In this document: piece by piece, positions 1 to 12,650 of the stretch | How positions within the stretch are numbered: the stretch's first letter is position 1 | Layout of the letters: each line of letters begins with the position of its first letter | Assembly: GCA_023375785.1 (NCBI GenBank) | Contig: SZWC01004882.1 | Location: 30,447 to 94,446 of the forward strand | From: Penium margaritaceum | Lineage: Eukaryota; Streptophyta; Zygnematophyceae; Desmidiales; Peniaceae | DNA: 64,000 nt | Direction: 5' to 3' | Made by a program: the position numbers and the translations under genes | The notes under the pieces: generated by a model | Database searches by the model: none | Told to the model about the DNA's origin: nothing | The model's input: only the letters and a program-made list of their open reading frames with translations

Positions 1-1
1 C

Positions 2-2960
<2,959 letters not shown>

Positions 2961-3760
2961 GTGTGAGGGAGAGGAGTCGTCGAATCAGCACAGGGTAAGA
3001 TTCTGAGTTCGATGAAAAGAAGTTGGTGGGCTGAAATAAGAACCTCCAAGTCTGGCTGCGGAACTGTCGCAAATTCGGTGTCAGGTTGCGCCTGCCACCG
3101 CTGCGACCGCAGGGTCGGATGTATCTGCCAAGAGACCGGGTTAAAGCACGACCTGCGAATTTGCGCTGGGACGACCTCCACAAAGGGAGCAAGGTGTACC
3201 GAACTCCTCGCGCTGTTGGGATGCACTGCAACGCGATCACAGACACGACCTCTGCCAAGTTGCCATGGTGCACATGGAGGGGGAACGAAGTGCTTAGATT
3301 GATCGCAGGTGGACAAAATTCGTGTGCAGACCTGTGGAGCTTTCTCCCAGAGAGCGTCACCCTGTCCAGCGGGAAGCTGCGGCAAGGGCAAGGAACGCTC
3401 CCCGGGTGTGGTGGTCCACCAGTCGTCGCTGCTGGCGCTGCCACTCGTCGAGCGACCGAGCGGCAGGGGAGAGAGGGGTGGAGCGTGTGTGCGCGGACAG
3501 GCCATCCCCATCCACATCGTCGTCGGCCTCATCGGCATGCTTCCCCTCACCGCTATCGTGCGCCGACGGCTGCGATTGGCCCATCGCTCGATTGCGTTAG
3601 ACCGGAACATCTCGTCCATTCGGCCGGGCATTGCCGGACAGACGCCACGAGTGACGGGAGGAGTGGCTGGGAATTCGCGAGAAACCAAGCTTGCGCGTTG
3701 CGCTGGGCAGACGAGCTATTCGAGGCAATTTTTTAATGTTAACGCCTTTCCCTGCGAGCG
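2961..3760 (-). promoter_or_regulatory. Presumed 5' UTR, 5' UTR intron and promoter of the DDX3-like gene
   Basis: GC- and CpG-rich stretch upstream of the helicase ATG. On the minus strand a good acceptor, TTCTTATTTCAG|CCC, lies at 3031-3032, and a plausible donor, GCG|GTGAGG, at 3550-3549. Together they would remove a 520-bp 5' UTR intron and leave about 70 nt of leader before the ATG. An AT-rich element (ATTAAAAAATTG on the minus strand, about 3728-3741) could serve as a TATA-like box. Long open frames on both strands here have no recognisable domain and are typical of GC-rich DNA. Splice sites and start point are inferred only. Confidence 0.4.
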
Positions 3761-4560
3761 AGCAGCACTTTTTCGTCGACGGCCGTCCGCCCTCGTGGAG
3801 GCAGATCGAAATGACGACAATGACGGGCAACTCGCCGGCGGCGGGCGGCTCAAGAGCAGCTTCAGACGGTTGAGCGAACTGTTTGGAGCTTCCTGCCAGT
3901 CGGACGGTCGATTTAGCCACCTGAAGCGCCCTTGGGACTGTGGTGCCTTTCCTTGGGTGTTTACATGTTGCCAATGATTTTGACCGACTATGGCGCACGA
4001 TCCGCACAAAGAGCATACCACGATGGCACCATGGTGTTCGTCGATCTTCCCTGTACCGGCCCCCTTTCAATCCTCCTATGGAGCGAATGTTGTCCGGTAA
4101 TGCACCTCGACTGCCTCGAAAGCATAAGGGAACCTCAGAAAAGTCAAAGTGACGCCAAATATTTGATATCAATGACATGAGCGAAAACATTCGCGGACCA
4201 AAGCAAAATGACCAGGATGAGAAGCCCCCACTTTCTTGGGAGCCCATCCCCAGCCCCCGGACTCGCCCATCCGCTAATCGGGAATGCCGCAGACAGCCTA
4301 GCAGTGCCGCATCGCCCAAATGCCAAAGTTATGCCATCAGCATGCTGAAATCGCCCTAGCTTTTTTTCCTCCCATGATCGTAACCAGTAAGGAAAGGGGG
4401 GATCACCTAGATACCAAAAGAAGTCTGGGGATTGAGCCCGGCCCCCAAAGCTACAGCTTATACGGTATGAGGTGTCTCCACCAAAGACGGAAACTAAGTG
4501 CGAGGGATATTGTAGGTTCACCTTGCCCAAAATCTGCATCGCATAAGTGGAAGGCTGTAA
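3761..4560. other. Unassigned spacer
   Basis: About 800 bp between the helicase promoter zone and the LINE. Several short open frames exist on both strands, but none resembles a known protein and none has a convincing start or splice context. No repeat structure was recognised. Confidence 0.5.
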
Positions 4561-4688
4561 GAGTGAGTGACTGCTGCTTTCGTTTTAACCTACATTTATT
4601 GCGAAGGTCAATGATTTGTGCGCTTAAGTGGAGAGTTTGTTGAAGTGTGTAGAAGAAGGTGAGGGTGAGTTTATTGGTGGGGTTACCT

Positions 4689-4997
4689 TTAGGGGAGGCC
4701 CATCTTTCTTGCCATGTCTCGTGCAAGAGGTGTGCTCGGATTAATTCCCATAACGGGTGGGTGTCGTTCTCGAGAGGACCGAGGAGCAACTCGGTTGTAT
4801 CCGGTTCTTTTTTTTGGGAATAAATAATTACATAGCTTGCATAATCTTTCGGCAAGTGGGTTCAAATGTGGGCAAGTGAGGAAGCAGTGGTCTACACTTT
4901 CTTCGGCAAGACACCTTGTGAATGATGCTCGTGATGGGGGAGGGAGAAATGTGTACCGAGCGTTTACTTGTATACTTTGGAATAAAATGCGTAACAT
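4689..4997 (-). pseudogene. LINE C-terminal zf-RVT-like zinc finger
   Basis: The minus-strand frame contains RCLAEESVDHCFLTCPHLNPLAERLC. This fits the C-x5-6-ES-x-x-H-x-F-x-x-C-P pattern of the zf-RVT domain that ends many plant and algal LINE ORF2 proteins. The frame stays open to 4689 and no further domain is seen. Confidence 0.7.
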
Positions 4998-5054
4998 GAC
5001 ATCTTGTATGCGAAGATTGGTGGGGAGGAATCAAATGGCCTTATGTATCGTAGC

Positions 5055-5956
5055 CTAGCAGTGTGGCATGAGAGGGTATTGCTTCAACCGTGATTCTTGG
5101 TAGGTTGCGGTCGGGTATGTGGTTTGAAGAATTCTATTGTATAGTTCGTGAAAGGGGGTCTTGGCTGTTTTTATTCTATGACAAGGCAGGTTGTATTGGG
5201 TTGGGATGGCTATGAGACGCCCCTTCTGATCGTACAGTGGGGTAAGAAAGCTTAAGACCAAATGCGTTGGCTTCAGCCAGGGATGCGGTCGAAGGGCGTG
5301 GGTGACTGCATCAACTCGGAGAGGGATGCCAATGGGGGGGTCGTGGGAGGTGTCTATTTTGTACCCGGTGGTCATAGGAAGGCCGTAGAGGGAGGAGAGG
5401 GTGACATGTTTTGTGTACAGTAAGAAGTTGCTTATGGATGGAGGGGTGAGCATTTTTCTTTGTCATGTTAGGGGTAGTTTATCAACAACTTTATCGAGTA
5501 ACATAGATTGTGCTCGGGTGAGTGGTGGTTGGAGGGTGTCGCGAAGTTCCAGTGGAAAAAGAGGTGTTTGGACTTTGGAAGTCGTTAGTTGTGAACTAGG
5601 GTGGTTTTCCATGCTTGTGGACTGGGGCTGTATAAGTTCTATATCCATGTGGCGCTTTGTGCGGCTATGAGAGTGCCTAGCCACTCAAGGCCTAGGCCTT
5701 GTTGGTTGCTTGGAGTGGTGGTTGTTCCTCGCGAGTAGGGGCGAATGGTCCTCTTTGGATCTGCTGGTGATTTATGGCTGAAGATAAATTGCAACAGGGT
5801 GGCTTCCATTGTGTTCACGATGTCTGGGGGAGGTAGGATCGTGTATGAGTCACAGAAGAACTTCGGGTTTAGGTAGCTGTTGATTGCCATGATTTTGGTG
5901 CGGACTGGTGCCAAAAAACTGCTCCATAGGGGTATCACGTCCTTGATGAGTTGCAA
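5055..5956 (-). pseudogene. LINE post-RT (thumb/connection) region
   Basis: Fragmented minus-strand frames. The one at 5639-5956 reads RTKIMAINSYLNPKFFCDS and LPPPDIVNTMEATLLQFIFS, matching the RVxxINxxLLPK...LP segment after the RT domain in plant LINEs, and ends with NQQGLGLEWLG like the family GGLG block. The frame at 5055-5453 continues downstream without a named domain but keeps the element's Pro/Thr/His-rich composition. Confidence 0.65.
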
Positions 5957-6120
5957 GATGGCTTGTCATGTGTCTGCAAGGTTGAGAGTGCATCGAAATT
6001 GAATTCCTAGGATGTGGACTGGCCCTTTTGTTATCGTTTGGAGTGCATGGGTTGGAAGCGGTGTGTGTTCTTGGATGGGTAGGATTAGGGTTTTGTAGGC
6101 ATTGGCTCAGAGGCCAGTGA

Positions 6121-6392
6121 TTTTGGCTACATTTCATAAAAGCCTTCAGCTCTTCTTTGGAGTGGATGAGGATGGTGGCGTTGTCAGCGTATCCGGCGTA
6201 TGTGTAGCGGATATGCGGCGTGGGTTAGATCCCGAGAAGCCGTTCTCTGACAAAATCAGCTATGGGCTCCATGGCGCAAATGAACAGGCCGGGGGCTAGT
6301 GGACAACCTTGCCTGGCCCTGGAGTGGAGAGCGATGGCTGGGGTGAGGTGCCCATTAATTAAGAGTTGTGTGGTAGTATGAAGAATTTGCAT
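6121..6392 (-). pseudogene. LINE reverse transcriptase, motifs B and C
   Basis: The minus strand reads RARQGCPLAPGLFICAMEPIAD (motif B, family QGCPLSPLLF) and then YAGYADNATILIHS, motif C. The catalytic YADD is YADN here (6180-6191), so the second Asp of the pair is replaced. An in-frame stop (TAA, plus-strand tta at 6225-6227) lies between the motifs. Either change alone would be expected to abolish activity. Confidence 0.8.
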
Positions 6393-7176
6393 TCATTTAA
6401 TAAAGTATTGTGGGATTCCAAGGTGTGCTACTGTGCTGATGAGAAAATCATGGTTGAGGGAGTCGTATGCTTGTTCAAAGTCGGCAGCGAGATAGTAGAA
6501 AGGTGTTTTGGTTGTAGTGGCCCAACGATGGATATCTCGTAGTTGAGTTAAGGTGTGCTGTATGTTGCGACCAAAGACAAAGCCTGTTTGGTCTTGGTTG
6601 ACAATGTATGGGAGGGTCAGTTTTAGGCGTTCCGTGATGAGTTTGGCCATAATTTGTATTATACGTTGAGCAGAGACTGGTCTGTAGTGTGTGAGGAGGT
6701 AAGGTCGTCTTTTTGTGAACGAGGACAATGACATAGGCGCCAAAGTTGTGGTGGTTCCGTGGGTTTGTGAAGAAGTCGTTGTAGCGTTGGATGAGGGGCT
6801 TAAGGTCATGTGCCTCAAGGAAATTTTCTTTGTAGAACTCGCCTGGTAGTCCATCCGGGCATGGGGTTTTGTGGGAGGCTTGCAAAAGGACGGCGTTGGA
6901 GACTTCTGCATCAATGATGGGTCTAATCAGTTGGTCAAACACGTGAGGTGGATGGCTTTTTCTTCGCCGTGCAGGTAGCAGTGTGTCAAACATTTAAGCG
7001 GGGTCTGGTTTCCTATATATGTGTGCAAAGAAACTAGCTGCCTCTCTGGCGATGGCAGCTTGGGTGTCAAGGATTGCGTCGTTATTGGTTTTAAGTTTGT
7101 GGATCAAGGTTTGGTTTTTTCTCATGCAGATGCAATTGGTAATTAAGAGGATGGTGTCATCGCTTGTGTGTTCCAT
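6393..7176 (-). pseudogene. LINE reverse transcriptase, fingers and first palm motifs
   Basis: Three overlapping minus-strand frames carry successive RT blocks: KTPCPDGLPGEFYKENF (family APGPDGLPAEFYK), then RPYLLTHYRPVSAQ and NQDQTGFVFGRNIQ (family HPDQTGFVKGR), then LAADFEQAYDSLNHDFL, motif A with its first catalytic Asp retained (about 6440-6500). Family identity is clear; frame changes between blocks show decay. Confidence 0.82.
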
Positions 7177-7232
7177 CGAAGCTAAGCGGCTCCTGTGAGG
7201 AACTTCGCACGTTGTTGAATGTATTTGTTAAG

Positions 7233-7647
7233 TTATGAGTTTAAGGATAGGAGAAAGGTCAGGATTGTTGGGTCTTGGGTTTGATGGTATGCTTTTTGAT
7301 ATTGTAGCACCTTGTGTTGTAGATGAGCGATTGTTTTCTTCCGTCGGATAGAGTCCTTTTTACCATGTTTCTTAAGCTCTTGAATGAAAGTGGTCTTTTG
7401 TGTGGACCACTTGGGGGAGGTTGTCTGAGTGATAAGGGTCTGTACCCATGGTTTGGAGATGAGGGATGTGGTGAGACGCCAGTATCCGGGGCCCTTTGTT
7501 GGCCCGTGTGTTGCTATGTGCACATGGAGATAGTTTCCAGCTATGTGGTCGCTGAGAAAAGGCGGCAGTAGTTTGTGGGCTATGTGGGTGATGCAGAAGA
7601 GGGGGGGGGGGGTTCTTTTGTGCGTATACTATGTCTATGCGTGACAA
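7233..7647 (-). pseudogene. LINE endonuclease C-terminus and linker (two overlapping frames)
   Basis: One frame (7372-7647) contains SRIDIVYAQ, the endonuclease SRIDYI motif. An overlapping frame (7233-7523) carries GPGYWRLTTSLI, which matches the G-x-G-Y-W-x-L-N segment that follows the endonuclease in plant LINEs. A G11 homopolymer at 7601-7611 lies beside the first frame and is a likely place for frame loss or a sequencing length error. Confidence 0.7.
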
Positions 7648-7872
7648 GGAATTGTGGGCTTTCGAGTGGAAGATGAATTATTGTTTTGTACCATGGTGTT
7701 GGCGAAACGTGTTGCGGAGGTCATACTGGTCAAGAATGGATTGTAGGAGGTTGTCGCGCGTGTTTGTAGGTGGCTGTCAATCTATGGGGGAGGTGACACA
7801 ATTGAAATATCCAGCGAGGATGTATGGGTGGTGTATTATGAGTTCTTTATGAAGCACTTTCCAGAGCTATTG

Positions 7873-8625
7873 TCAATGGGTACCTTGTGGAGGTGCGTAT
7901 GTTGTTGTGCTTCGTATCTCAACATCGTGTTTGATGATGTTACAATGTGCTATACGTCCGCCTTTAACAAAGGTGACTTTGGCTTTCATTCCGTGTCGCG
8001 ATCCTATAAGAATGCCCCCCATCCGGGAGGAAATTACGTTGTTGTGAGACAGCTCAAACTGGGATGCTAGGGGGGAGAATGTGAACAACTTCTGATCTTG
8101 TACTTTTGTGTCTGTCACAAGGAGGATGTCGGGTGTATCCATGTATAAAGATATTTGAAGTTGCTTGTGTTTCTCTAACACGAATGTACCATTACAGTGA
8201 AAATGGAACAGTTTAACAGTGTTTGTTGTGTGAGATGCACTTTGCGGTTCAAAAACATTTGTGGTGGTTTTAGAGAGATATAGCATGTCATCGTATCTAG
8301 GAGAGAGTTCGTGTGGGAGCAAATCAAGATAACAAATATACGAGGGTAAAAAATCAAAAGAGCGAGCACTAGGCTCCAGCATGGGAGAGGGGTGTGGCTG
8401 AATTGTGGGCTCCTCACCTTCCGCACTTGCGTCTTCAAGGCTCATAGCCTGGTAGCCTGGCGATGTGGTGGGCTTTGGTACCTGCGTGTGAGGGCTCACA
8501 TGCGTGGGGGGAGATGATGTAGGGGGAGGGAGAAAACTATGGTAGTGTGTGGGTAAGTATGGGATAATGTGGGTTGAAAGGGAGAAATTGCAAGGAAGCG
8601 AGGGGGAGTGATGTGCGTTTGGCAC
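7873..8625 (-). pseudogene. LINE endonuclease domain, N-terminal part
   Basis: Open frame of 250 codons. The first 90 or so residues are Pro/Ser/His-rich linker. The endonuclease then starts near FHFHCNGTF (family signature for the metal-binding Asn) and continues with DTPDILLVTDTKV, which aligns with the family's PDIICLQETK. Here Asp stands where the catalytic Glu is expected, so activity is doubtful even before the frame is lost. The frame ends at TTYAPPQGTH, matching the conserved Y-A-P turn. The rest of the domain lies downstream in another frame. Confidence 0.75.
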
Positions 8626-8760
8626 AAGGAAGAGGAGAATATATGGTCATGCGCTGTTTGTGTGAGAGGAGGTGAGAGATGGGGTAGGTGCGGGTTCCCC
8701 ATGGGAGGGGCTTAAATCACCCTAGCAGTAGTTAAGCACCGTGAAACCGTCAGACGGGGA

Positions 8761-11700
8761 AGGGGGGGAGGGGGGGAGGAGGGATAGGGGGGACTTAGAA
8801 AAAAAGAAGCCTGGACGAGAAACCCGACTGCAACATGACACATTGCGACACTTTAAAATGTTCAATAAAGTGTTAACATTTCATAGAATTTTTGAATCTC
8901 AGATGACATGTATATTTATTCAACTGTACCCATTGTTTTTAACACAGCGTTCAAAGTGTCCCATATACCTAGCAAACGCTGCTAAAACAAAGGGATTGAC
9001 AAGGAAGTGTAAAAACAAAGCAGTTTTGATGCCGCATCTGATGCAGCTTCGACGTGCCGACGTCATGTTTTTAGGTGCCAACAATCACAAACCTCTATAT
9101 AAAGGGTTTTCTCATACATTGTTTTATCTCATGAAGAGTTTTTTAGGGCTTGTTTTGAAATAATTCGAGGAAGCTTCATAACATTGCTAGTGTTGACAAG
9201 ACGACACTGTCCCCTCAGCTCATGCACGAGTAAGCAAGCAAGTGCAAGAGACAACATAAGAAACATCATAGGCTAGGGAGACGTGCAAAGTCTCATAAGC
9301 TCCATTAGCTCCGCAATACAGAGAGAAATGAAAACTGACAAGTACACAGCAAAAATACTTACCATGGTGCACAGCGGGTGACGCACCCAACGGTGTCAGA
9401 CTCTCCAAAAATTAGCCCAATCATTTTTACCATAACTTTGCGCACAGCGATCCAAACACAACACTAACTGAATCCAGAGATGCAGAATATCAAGACAAAC
9501 ACTACGACTCATCACACGCATAATTCTGGCATCAATCAGTGGACACAAAGTACAAAATACGCAAACCAGGCTCAAGAGCTAGTCCACTCAGAAAACTCTA
9601 GCGACTGCAGAAGAACTTTAGAGCACCCCAGCAAGCATCCGAGATGTTTGTTTAGCAGCTGCTTGGGAGCTGGTGGTGGGTTGGATCACCTCCCTTCGGT
9701 GATCCAATGCCAGCTGGGTGCGCATCAAGAATCTGCATGAGCAAGGACACAATCGGGTGGTCAAAAAGTAAGCTTTTTAGACAGACGGTGACGGCTCACA
9801 TCACAACTGGTTCATGAATCCCTATGCTTTGATTGGGAACCTACTAGGCAACCGCTACCACGGGGACCGGTAGGTGCCAGCATAAAGATAAAAACCTAGA
9901 TCCCAATTGTAATTAGGGATAGGGGTTGAGGCTGATTTGCATACAAAAGAAAGGAGGGTTGCGGACAACGCAAAAACATTGAGTTTTCTCTTGGTATTGA
10001 TGTTGCACGGGACGAATGACTTCATTTCGGGTTTTCCTCGCATACTCGGTAATGCATGCCTCAATGCAGCATGATTTTGTACTGTGCATATGAGGCTGTT
10101 TTTTCCCAATCCTGGGCATTTGAGTGTCACACTTCGTGTTTGTATGGTACCTCATTATGTAGGACCAACGATACATCTGTTCCACAGCGAGTAAATTCAA
10201 CATTCAAATGGAATGCAAGGATTCACTTTCGGTGGCTTAGATGAAACATCCCTTCCTTGAAGTCTTTGAGATGGCAAGATGAACGCTTGAAACAGATAAA
10301 CTCCTTGAAAGAAACAATACAGATGCCAGTGAGTCTTGTTTTGGGTAATGAGGTAAGATAGGGTGCTCACCCTTGTTGTTTCAAATGCAACAAGGTTGAC
10401 CGAGAAAATAATTCAATTGAGGTTATGGATAAAGAGGGCCCAAATGGGAGATCCAACGTATCGTCTGGTTCAACTTCATAAAATGCATGGACACCATACA
10501 CTAAACATGGACACTATACTTGAGAGGGTAGTTCGACCTCGGAGCCCTTATATGTTGTGTGGTTTGGTAAAGAAATCCATCTCAATAGATGACCAACCCG
10601 GGGGCCATGCCGAGCAATCTGACCAACCAGGGGGGGCGGTCGCCCTATCTCGGTAACATTAGGGCCAGTCGGCAATCTTCTGTCGATGAAAATCTCAATC
10701 TGGAAATTCTATAGGCCACAATACGCCGATGATCGAAGCTGGGTAGCAGACAATCTGACAAAACACATGAAACATATTATATAAAGGTTCATTCAACATG
10801 CATGATTGGATCAGATTGCCTCGACCAAAGAGGTCCCAAGGATGCTCCTGCTATTACTTCTTTGAGTTTGGTTTAGGCTTCCCAGAAATTTTTGGATGCA
10901 ATTCTCCACCAGTTGTGTTGGGGGACAGGCATGCGCAATAATCAAGCTGGTAGGGGCCTGGCTATATCAAGTCGTACCGGCAACCGACGAGTCCTCTAGT
11001 TGATCAAAGCCCCAAAACAGGCTGTGGTCCTGGTGTGGGTTATCACGTTATGACAAGGTAGGAACACGGGCCCTTGGGTCAATTCATCCTATGTGAGAAC
11101 AAGGGATCGTAAATCTTGTTCCACGAGCGACAAGATCAACCGGTGCATGATTTCCAGCCTGGAATCTTTCCCTTCAAGGTTGACGGATATGGATGGCGAG
11201 TGTAAACAAAGGAGATGCCAACGAGAGGCATCAATGTTACGTTCTCGACACACAAAACTCCTTAGTCTCCACATGTGGACATCCATGTGCTCACATTTGT
11301 GACCCTCTGTGTGTAGATTTCTGGTTCTTTCCACTATTCAGCCAAGGGCATTTTGGACAGCCACCCCGGTCTTGAGTATTATGCTCTAGAAGATTCAACA
11401 CATTCGTCTGCTTTCCAGAAGTCTCAACCAAAAAAAACCACGAACTGCGTTGATGTTTTCATACTATTCGACTTCTCGATGTCTGTGGACTTTCATGAAG
11501 ACACGCTTGCTTCACAATTTGCAAAGTACCCCGACTTCTTGGTAGAGTGTCTATAAGTAACTTCGCATGACGTGGCGTCATATGTGTTGCTTGATCTAGC
11601 GACCAAGAATCCAATAATGCCTCATCTGTGTCGTTGTTGTTCTATAAATGGATGCAACCATCCAAACACTTTTCATCGAAGTACATGTATTGCTAGTTCC

Positions 11701-12302
11701 AGAATACTTCAGTGTCCTAATCTTCCAAATCGTCCTTTATTTTTCGCAATTGTTCACTAGACACGTTGTGCTGGACATTAGAGTTAGGACATTATCCATT
11801 CCAACTTACTTCATAAAAGGGATATTGAACAGGATTATATGTACTTTGGATATCGACGTGTATTTGAGATTTTTTGATTTCGAGGGAATTTGAGGGTGGA
11901 TATGCTGACATGCTCTCAGATGTCAATGTTTCCACCTCATTCTTGGTGCAAGCAATATCTTGGCTGGCACACTGGTATGGGTTCAAAGCAAGGGAGTAAG
12001 GTGGATGGAATAGGGCAAAAATGCACAGCAGTGGAAGGGAGCCTGGATTAGAACGAAGGATACTATGGATGTCAAAATGTGCATTAAATACAAAAACATG
12101 AAAATTGCCGTGAACGACAGGGTGTCGGAGACTGGGGTGCCTTACGATGTAGTTTGAGCCAAAAACAAAAGGATAGTGTACTATGCTTTTGTCAAGAACC
12201 TATGAAATTTCACAAGAGAGAAAAGGAGTTGTGTGGTTACAACAGTATGTGGTAGTCACATTGTTTGTGAATATCCACTGCCATAAGGGAAGAATTGCAT
12301 GC
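8761..12302. other. Unassigned AT-richer DNA
   Basis: About 3.5 kb with only short open frames, none with a recognisable domain. Present are a strong hairpin at 9668-9715, a G-rich patch at 10595-10645 and AT-rich stretches. It may be decayed transposon DNA, but no family could be named. Confidence 0.5.
9668..9715. other. Strong imperfect hairpin
   Basis: TTGGATCACC (9681-9690) and GGTGATCCAA (9698-9707) are perfect inverted repeats around a 7-nt loop. An outer AGCTGG/CCAGCT pair (9668-9673 / 9710-9715) extends the stem across a 7/2-nt asymmetric bulge. No promoter or terminator context is evident. Confidence 0.6.
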
Positions 12303-12438
12303 TGTAGTGTAGGCCAACCTCTCCACATGGCTTGAATGGGTCCATGACTTGTAAGCGATTGGACAAGATGGGTTGAGGGCCGAAGGCCCTCGATTACCTT
12401 GGTTTTGGCCCGGTGGATGAAGCTTTCACTTTGTTACA
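12303..12438 (+). repeat. 5' LTR of the TRIM-like element
   Basis: Starts TGTAG, ends TTGTTACA. It shares with the other two family copies a CACATGG/CACGTGG box, a GAGGG...CCCTC hairpin (12375-12391) and GGTTTTGGC. Confidence 0.68.
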
Positions 12439-12509
12439 TTGGCATCAAAACACCAGAGTCCGAGGCCATTACTGGATGCCGAGATGGGTCCACTCCTAGA
12501 TCTGAGGAG

Positions 12510-12650
12510 TGGAGAGCGAGCTGGCCTATGCACGTGGCTTGAACGATTCCTTGGCGTGTGGGCAATTGGACGGGATGGGTAGAGGGTTGGAGACCCTCAA
12601 TTCTTGTGGTTTTGGCCCAGTAGGCCAAGCTTACCCTCAAATTCGTTACA
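12510..12650 (+). repeat. 3' LTR of the TRIM-like element
   Basis: Starts TGGAG, contains CACGTGG at the same 21-base offset as the 5' LTR, the hairpin at 12582-12598, GTGGTTTTGGCCC, and ends ATTCGTTACA. Confidence 0.68.

Larger units (their letters stand above)
4560..8760 (-). mobile_element. Non-LTR retrotransposon (LINE), decayed, minus strand
   Basis: Reading the minus strand from about 8760 down, the parts come in LINE order: a pyrimidine-rich 5' region (8755-8790 is a run of G on the plus strand), AP-type endonuclease, linker, reverse transcriptase, thumb/connection and a Cys/His zf-RVT-like C-terminus. The coding region is split over several frames with at least one in-frame stop inside the RT, so the copy is dead. 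A minus-strand AATAAA near 4594 may mark the 3' end. No poly-A tail or target duplication could be fixed, so both limits are approximate to within about 200 bp. A separate ORF1 was not recognised. Confidence 0.85.
12303..12650 (+). mobile_element. TRIM-like miniature LTR element (two LTRs and a 71-bp interior)
   Basis: Two related repeats, 12303-12438 (136 bp) and 12510-12650 (141 bp), each start with TG and end in GTTACA. Between them lie 71 bp that begin, one base after the first repeat, with TGGCATCAAAACACC, resembling the tRNA-Met primer site TGGTATCAGAGC, and end in the purine-rich GAGGAG. The flanks CATGC and AATGC match at 4 of 5 bases, as expected of an old 5-bp target duplication. 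No coding capacity. A third copy is the solo LTR at 53287-53428. The size and layout fit terminal-repeat retrotransposons in miniature. The two LTRs have diverged considerably, so the insertion is old. Confidence 0.7.

Noticed and set aside
3086-3977. Two long overlapping plus-strand open frames (216 and 222 codons) upstream of the helicase
   Set aside because: They lie in GC-rich, CpG-rich DNA opposite the presumed 5' UTR, show no domain or plausible composition, and similar frames exist on the other strand.
4420-4460. Possible tRNA T-arm (GGGATTGAGCCC)
   Set aside because: No acceptor, D or anticodon arm could be built around it.
8741-9163. 140-codon plus-strand frame
   Set aside because: Its start lies in the purine tract at the LINE 5' end and the rest has no recognisable domain or coding character.
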